Of a stretch of DNA of 11,207 nucleotides, positions 7,139 to 11,207 are shown piece after piece. Source of the stretch: Coemansia sp. RSA 922. Taxonomy: Eukaryota > Kickxellomycota > Kickxellomycetes > Kickxellales > Kickxellaceae. The notes under the pieces were generated by a model that was not told the DNA's origin, did no database searches, and saw nothing but the letters and a program-made list of their open reading frames with translations. A program made the translations under genes and the position numbers. The stretch spans positions 1 through 11,207 of the forward strand of contig JANBQS010000852.1 of NCBI GenBank assembly GCA_027577415.1, given 5' to 3'. How positions within the stretch are numbered: position 1 is the first letter of the stretch; every line of letters begins with the position of its first letter.

Positions 7139-8142
7139 ATGAGCAAGGTATTGCTATCTCAACGCTCGCCCCTGCATCGGCAGCTAGCAGCATCAGCATC
7201 GCAGCTCAATGGGCCCACACCAGCTCTTCGCGGCCCACATCTCCACATCCAGTGCGGCCTCTGCTGGCCAAAAGGGAAGACATTGAATATTGCCGCCAGC
7301 TGGTTCAGAAACACGACTACGACAACTACCTCGTCTCGCTATTTTCGCCTCGGCTCGCACGAGAGGCCGTCTGGGGAATACGAGCATTGAACGTTGAACT
7401 GGTTCGAGTTGGCGACATGACAACAAGCGAGGCAGCAGCAAAGATGCGATACAGCTACTGGCGCGACGCATTGGGCAAGTTGTACGGTGATCATCCAGTA
7501 CAGACGCCTGTGTCTCGAACGGTGCATGATGCAGTTCATCGCTTCGGCATATCAAAGACCTGGCTCAGGCGCCTCGTCTCAGAGCGCGAAAATACGGGCG
7601 CCGGAACTAGCTTTGAGACCGTCGCCGATGTCGAAAAGTATGGGGAGCGCGCCTACGCATGCCTTATTCACCCGCACTTGGAGGCACTTGGCGTGAGGGA
7701 CATGCACGCCGACAACGCCGCACGCGCAATTGGGGTAGCTACTGCTATTATGAATTTTAGCCGCTCGCTGCCCCTGCTGCTGCCGCAAGGGCGCTGCGAT
7801 CTGCCCAAGGACTTGATAGAAAAGCACAATGTTGACTTGGAGGCTCTGTACGCCAACCCACGCCCAACACCCGAGCTTCGAGAGGCCATTTACGACTTTT
7901 CTACCAAGGGCTACACACGTCTGTGCGGCGTGGCGGAGATCTATGTGCCAAACTCGCCAAGGCAGGGCTTTCCTGCTCTTCTAGCCGCAGTTCCCGTCAA
8001 GGAGTGGTTTGAGCGACTCGAGCGAGCCGAGTTTGACGTCTTTGACAAAAGACTGCAGCGCCGCAGCTTGCGAGTGCTGTGGCAGCTTTGGCGGGCCAGC
8101 CGCAAGGGCACATGGCTGGACGCATCCAACATTCGGAAATAG
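7139..8142 (+). CDS. NDUFAF6: NDUFAF6-like mitochondrial complex I assembly factor (5' end has an unresolved frame break)
   Basis: The conserved body (from about 7267 to the TAG at 8142) is a squalene/phytoene synthase-fold protein of the NDUFAF6 (C8orf38) type. It shows YCRQLVQKHDYDNYL, then RALNVELVRVGD, MRYSYWRDAL, the HADNAARAIG segment and FPALL near the end. The aspartate-rich prenyl-transfer motifs of true phytoene synthases are absent, as in this family. The human protein is mitochondrial and assists early complex I assembly (ND1 stage). In the body's own frame there is no ATG between the TAA at 7135-7137 and one at 7417, which would delete conserved sequence. The ATG at 7139 opens a good mitochondrial presequence (MSKVLLSQRSPLHRQLA), but in a different frame. 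The two join if one base is missing between about 7205 and 7255. No canonical intron in this interval keeps the conserved YC block and restores frame. The 5' end is therefore uncertain; product identity is firm. Confidence 0.8.
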
Positions 8143-8318
8143 CTACGCGCTAAAATTAAATAGAAACTATACTCGCAAAGTCTTCAAGGCTAAACCTACA
8201 GTCCATAATCTCCGTGCTTGCAATTGGTGCGAGGGTGTCGTTTGAGCTGCAGGGGTTGGTGGATCGTGACTTGCCAATAGATCTGAATATCATTTACAAC
8301 TACTTGCGTACATACATC

Positions 8319-9176
8319 ATGACTGACGGGACTGCACTTATCGAGTCAGCGTGGACTCTGGATATTGACTCTTGGACGCGAGCGGCTTGTATTGGGACGT
8401 GCCTCGTGTCGATATTTTTTGCCACTCGAACGCTTTCCGGCTACCGCCGCCACTTTAATGGCGATAGCCCAGCCATCGAACTGCCCACCATGTTCTTGCT
8501 ACCCTGGCTTGGTGCTTGCGATATATTAACCGCAGTAGCAAGTCTCGCTCAGCTGTTGCAAAATAGCAGCACTGCTGCTGCTGCTGGAATTCTGTCCGAA
8601 GGCTCCATGGACATGGCTCGGCGAGCAGTGCTTGCTGCCCAGATATGCTACTTTTTGCTGCACATTATGCTGGCAGTACACGCCATGTCTGTAGCCGGAG
8701 GGCTGAATCCAACTTTTGATCGCTCAGTGGGTGGCTACTACGGACCAGCAGCCGGCGCTCTGTCGTTCATAGCCTCGCACAGATTGCTGACCGCCATTCC
8801 AGCCTATTCGGTGTTTTACCATTCACTGCTTCCTCTAGCAACTCTGGCATTTGTGTTTGCTGCTGCAGTGTTGGTGCCAAAAGCGGTGCGCGTCAAAGGC
8901 ATTAGATCAACCGTCTTTATTGGCGAGGACCAGGACGTAGAGGCGACTGTCAGCTTGGATAAATATGCGGCGTTTGCCAAGGCCATTGCAGCCCTGTATC
9001 TGCTATGGCATTTGCCGTGGCTGATGTGGTGCCACACACCGGAGCAAGCAGGTTGGGCACCAACGCTAGCATATTTGCCTTTGTGTGCGCGTGGCATTTA
9101 CTCCTTTATCCTTCTCCGCATATCTCCAGCCACGGGCATACAAGTAGTTGATGCTGCGCATGATCACCAGGACTAG
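8319..9176 (+). CDS. Unrecognised multi-pass (about 7TM) membrane protein, possibly GPCR-like
   Basis: A 285-residue protein I do not recognise by name. Hydrophobic segments fall near residues 20-39, 57-80, 103-126, 144-160 (weak), 162-186, 216-238 and 247-268, consistent with seven helices. A polar, acidic loop before helix 6 (about 188-215, with GEDQDVEATVS) and a short tail follow. A (CTG)5 tract at 8572-8586 encodes alanines in a loop after helix 2. It shares two motifs with the recognisable GPCR downstream: WLGACDIL in helix 2 (63-70) against WIAACDMV, and RGIYSFILLRISPA in helix 7 against QGMINFLVFAFNPA. I infer a diverged Git3/cAMP-receptor-like protein. The frame is open upstream but the first ATG is at 8319, 176 bases after the previous stop. 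No introns are visible. Confidence 0.75.
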   Translation: MTDGTALIESAWTLDIDSWTRAACIGTCLVSIFFATRTLSGYRRHFNGDSPAIELPTMFLLPWLGACDILTAVASLAQLLQNSSTAAAAGILSEGSMDMARRAVLAAQICYFLLHIMLAVHAMSVAGGLNPTFDRSVGGYYGPAAGALSFIASHRLLTAIPAYSVFYHSLLPLATLAFVFAAAVLVPKAVRVKGIRSTVFIGEDQDVEATVSLDKYAAFAKAIAALYLLWHLPWLMWCHTPEQAGWAPTLAYLPLCARGIYSFILLRISPATGIQVVDAAHDHQD

Positions 9177-9909
9177 ACGCTGGTCGTTGCTCACACACCT
9201 CGCCTCACAGTTCGTTGCTAGAGCTTTGCCTAATATTTAAAATCAGAATGCGCTTTTCGGAAGAAAAGAAAAACGTTTTCAGACGCGCTGCTTTCTATGC
9301 AAGCCACATTCGTAATTAAAATAATAAACAAGTTTTATACCGGGCGCCCAACACTTGGAATTGGGAATGCCTGAAGCTTCTCAAATGGCTATGTGCCCCC
9401 TTTGCAGTGCTAAATGTGACATAAACCCTGCTGCGCAAGCTCCCCCACCCCTTTTGGTGCAAGTGCATATTCCTAATTCGAAATATGGATACAGGTTATT
9501 TCACGAATCACACGCGATGTTGGCTGTTTGTCCCAGGCGGGCTGCTCTGCATTCGTAATGCAGGCGGCTTGCGCCGATTACCAGTTCAACCAAAAGCTAC
9601 TTGACATACTATCGCAAATGTTGCTGCAGCGGCTGCTACTTTGCGCTTTGCGCTTGCAAATCGCGCATGCTACAACCTTAATGAACTCAAGTATCACTGT
9701 CAAGCGCGAAACTAGGTGCCAAGTACAGCTCGGCGTGGTGTTGGGATGGCTTTTTACATTTATAGCTCTCTTTCAGCTGCTGCCTCCCGCCTGTCGCCCA
9801 GTACCATCACCACCACCACATTCTACGCTGTATTTTTCAATTTGCTATCTCTCTAACGAAACCCTGATATTTTATTTACTCTATCATTGACTGAACTCGC
9901 ACTTTACTA
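9177..9909. other. 733-base intergenic stretch, no supportable gene
   Basis: No tRNA, rRNA or convincing coding frame is visible on either strand. Small frames here (for example 9355-9558 and 9528-9890) lack any recognisable motif or credible start and look like chance. The left part is A/T-rich with a candidate poly(A) signal at 9323-9328 and a 10-bp palindrome AAAACGTTTT at 9270-9279. The middle has repeated TTTGCGC words near 9640-9655. The right part has a TATA-like TTTATA at 9759-9764 and a pyrimidine-rich leader up to the GPCR start, so it probably holds that gene's promoter. Confidence 0.5.
9323..9328 (+). terminator. Candidate poly(A) signal (AATAAA) for the 8319-9176 gene
   Basis: AATAAA in an A/T-rich patch about 147 bases after the stop codon at 9176. 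Plausible position for a fungal 3' end, motif match only. Confidence 0.3.
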
Positions 9910-10944
9910 ATGGCCGACCAATCGTACTCGCACGGCATCCTGGGTCGCTGGGCCGTGGTTGGACATGGCTTCAACATTGCGTCTATAGTCTCCTCGGGCT
10001 TTGTCATTGCTGCTGTTGTTACCGCTTGCATCCGCAATCACAGACTATATAACTTGCCTTCGTTTCGACTTTCCGCTTGGATCGCTGCCTGCGACATGGT
10101 GTACTCTGCGTGCCAGTTGTGCGTATTCGAAAACGCCTACATGCGCACACTTTCCGAGATACATCTGCGCATTATTCACTGGCTCATGTCGGCGTCCACA
10201 ATGTCCTTCGTCTTCATGAGCGCCTGCGTGGCGCTTGACGTGCTCCTAATCACCGTTATGCGTTCCAACCACATTTCTAGACGCATTCAGCCATGGTACG
10301 AGTATGTGAGCCTGTTTCTTGGATTTGTCCTCACGCATCCGATACTCTACATATACAAGATGTTGCAGTGGTCAAGCCGCGCACAGATCTTCCACATCTA
10401 CGACGACCCTACTTACTACAAAATCACCTCGTGGGTCACCAAATGGGCCTGGCTTTTTGCTGCCTGTGTGTTTATGTTTGCTGTCTTGGTCATCACAATT
10501 CATGAGATGTGCAAGAGCTCAAAAGACCTCAAAAACCAGATGACCTATCCTGCACACGTCTACTCCTCGGGCGATGCGAGTTATATGTCGCTCGGCCACA
10601 TGTCCAAGCAAAAAATCCGCCTAGTTACCCTTCGGTTAATGCTCTACCCCGTCGTGCCTATTATGACGCAGATCTGGGTCCTCTCTGCTAATATGACACC
10701 CAATTGTCCGATGTGGCTGTACGTGATGGCCAACCTTGTCCCAGCCACCCAGGGCATGATCAACTTTCTGGTCTTTGCCTTCAACCCGGCATGGGACAGG
10801 CTCCGCAGGAAATGGTTCGAGAGGATGAGGACGTCAGTACATGCTAGCGAGTTTTCGACGCTCAAGGGCAGCTCTGTTGGCTCCACGCATCTTGATCTCG
10901 AGGCCGACTACGACTTGTCCAGACCCGCAACGCTAAAGCATTAG
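9910..10944 (+). CDS. Git3/cAMP-receptor-like G protein-coupled receptor
   Basis: A 344-residue protein with seven hydrophobic helices at about 20-42, 53-73, 90-116, 130-150, 174-198, 240-260 and 267-291. It has a short N-terminus, a long third intracellular loop (about 199-239, rich in K and S) and a 53-residue cytosolic tail starting RLRRKWFERMR with many S/T. LRLMLYPVVPI in helix 6 and GMINFLVFAFNPAWD at the end of helix 7 match the pattern of fungal Git3-type glucose receptors and Dictyostelium-type cAMP receptors, which signal through G-alpha to adenylate cyclase at the plasma membrane. The ligand cannot be read from the sequence. The start ATGG at 9910 follows a pyrimidine-rich leader, and the preceding 733 bases leave room for a large promoter. 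It lies downstream of a second, more diverged 7TM gene in the same orientation. Confidence 0.8.
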   Translation: MADQSYSHGILGRWAVVGHGFNIASIVSSGFVIAAVVTACIRNHRLYNLPSFRLSAWIAACDMVYSACQLCVFENAYMRTLSEIHLRIIHWLMSASTMSFVFMSACVALDVLLITVMRSNHISRRIQPWYEYVSLFLGFVLTHPILYIYKMLQWSSRAQIFHIYDDPTYYKITSWVTKWAWLFAACVFMFAVLVITIHEMCKSSKDLKNQMTYPAHVYSSGDASYMSLGHMSKQKIRLVTLRLMLYPVVPIMTQIWVLSANMTPNCPMWLYVMANLVPATQGMINFLVFAFNPAWDRLRRKWFERMRTSVHASEFSTLKGSSVGSTHLDLEADYDLSRPATLKH

Positions 10945-11143
10945 GTTTGTTTATATTTTCTTTAAATACACGCTACTGTAAGGTGCAACAATTGCAACTG
11001 CCTTTCGCTAGTCCGTTCCTGAACCAGCCCATACCTAGTTCGCCCACAGAGATTTATGCCAGTTCAATCATCATTTTGGCCGAAACTTTTCAGAATCTCA
11101 TCCTTTCTACTCAACCATTTAGTCCTCTGCGAATACGAACCTC

Positions 11144-11207
11144 ATGGTACGGCTCAAGAACAGATACATATGCTTTGAGTTGCAATTTCAAACTCAGGCT
11201 GATGGTA
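11144..11207 (+). CDS. POP5: RNase P/MRP protein subunit Pop5, N-terminus only (runs off right edge)
   Basis: Starting at the ATG at 11144, 21 codons remain open to the end of the window. They begin MVRLKNRYICFEL, which matches the very conserved Pop5 N-terminus (MVR-[FL]-K-x-RY). Pop5 is a small nuclear protein of RNase P and RNase MRP that helps hold the catalytic RNA for tRNA 5' and rRNA processing. The gap from the GPCR stop is 199 bases, with A/T-rich sequence at its left end. Only the first 21 residues are visible, so the call rests on this one short motif. Confidence 0.75.
   Translation, partial: MVRLKNRYICFELQFQTQADG

Noticed and set aside
9528..9890. 120-codon plus-strand frame before the GPCR
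   Set aside because: It has a non-ATG start, low-complexity composition and no motif, and covers the likely promoter and leader of the GPCR gene.

Overview
The window looks like a gene-dense, intron-poor stretch of a fungal nuclear genome. The main evidence is a tryptophan synthase in the fungal arrangement (alpha domain fused N-terminal to beta), a Nup54/Nup57-type nucleoporin, a Bax-inhibitor-1 family protein, a Git3/cAMP-receptor-like 7TM receptor and the start of a Pop5 gene. TATA-like elements lie about 100 bases before start codons, and every clear gene is a single uninterrupted frame. Short intergenic gaps, no visible introns and receptor-like genes side by side would fit an early-diverging fungus (for example Kickxellomycotina). 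That placement is an inference from style and was not tested.

Layout. Positions 1-1740 (minus strand) hold the first 580 codons of a long, disordered, Q/Y- and S/A-rich protein that runs off the left edge; I read it as a probable Sec16-like COPII scaffold. It diverges from the nucleoporin gene (2164-3669, plus) across a 423-base shared promoter with a TATA element, a perfect 8-bp inverted repeat and an E2F/SBF-like site. The nucleoporin converges on a BXI1/TMBIM gene (3747-4538, minus) with only 77 bases between stops. BXI1 in turn diverges from the tryptophan synthase gene (4916-7030, plus). That promoter has two poly(dA:dT) tracts, a perfect Gcn4/AP-1 site and a TATA box.

The right half is all plus strand: a mitochondrial NDUFAF6-type complex I assembly factor (7139-8142, with an unresolved reading-frame break near its 5' end), an unrecognised ~7TM protein (8319-9176), a 733-base stretch with no supportable gene, a Git3-like GPCR (9910-10944), and the first 21 codons of Pop5 (11144 to the edge).

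Most genes are unrelated housekeeping functions (secretion, nuclear pore, ER/membrane calcium and cell death, tryptophan synthesis, respiration, RNase P/MRP), so there is no operon or defence-system logic. I did not find a convincing undescribed multi-gene system. The most novel material is the orphan 7TM protein next to a recognisable GPCR, with which it shares motifs in TM2 and TM7, and the large disordered protein at the left edge.
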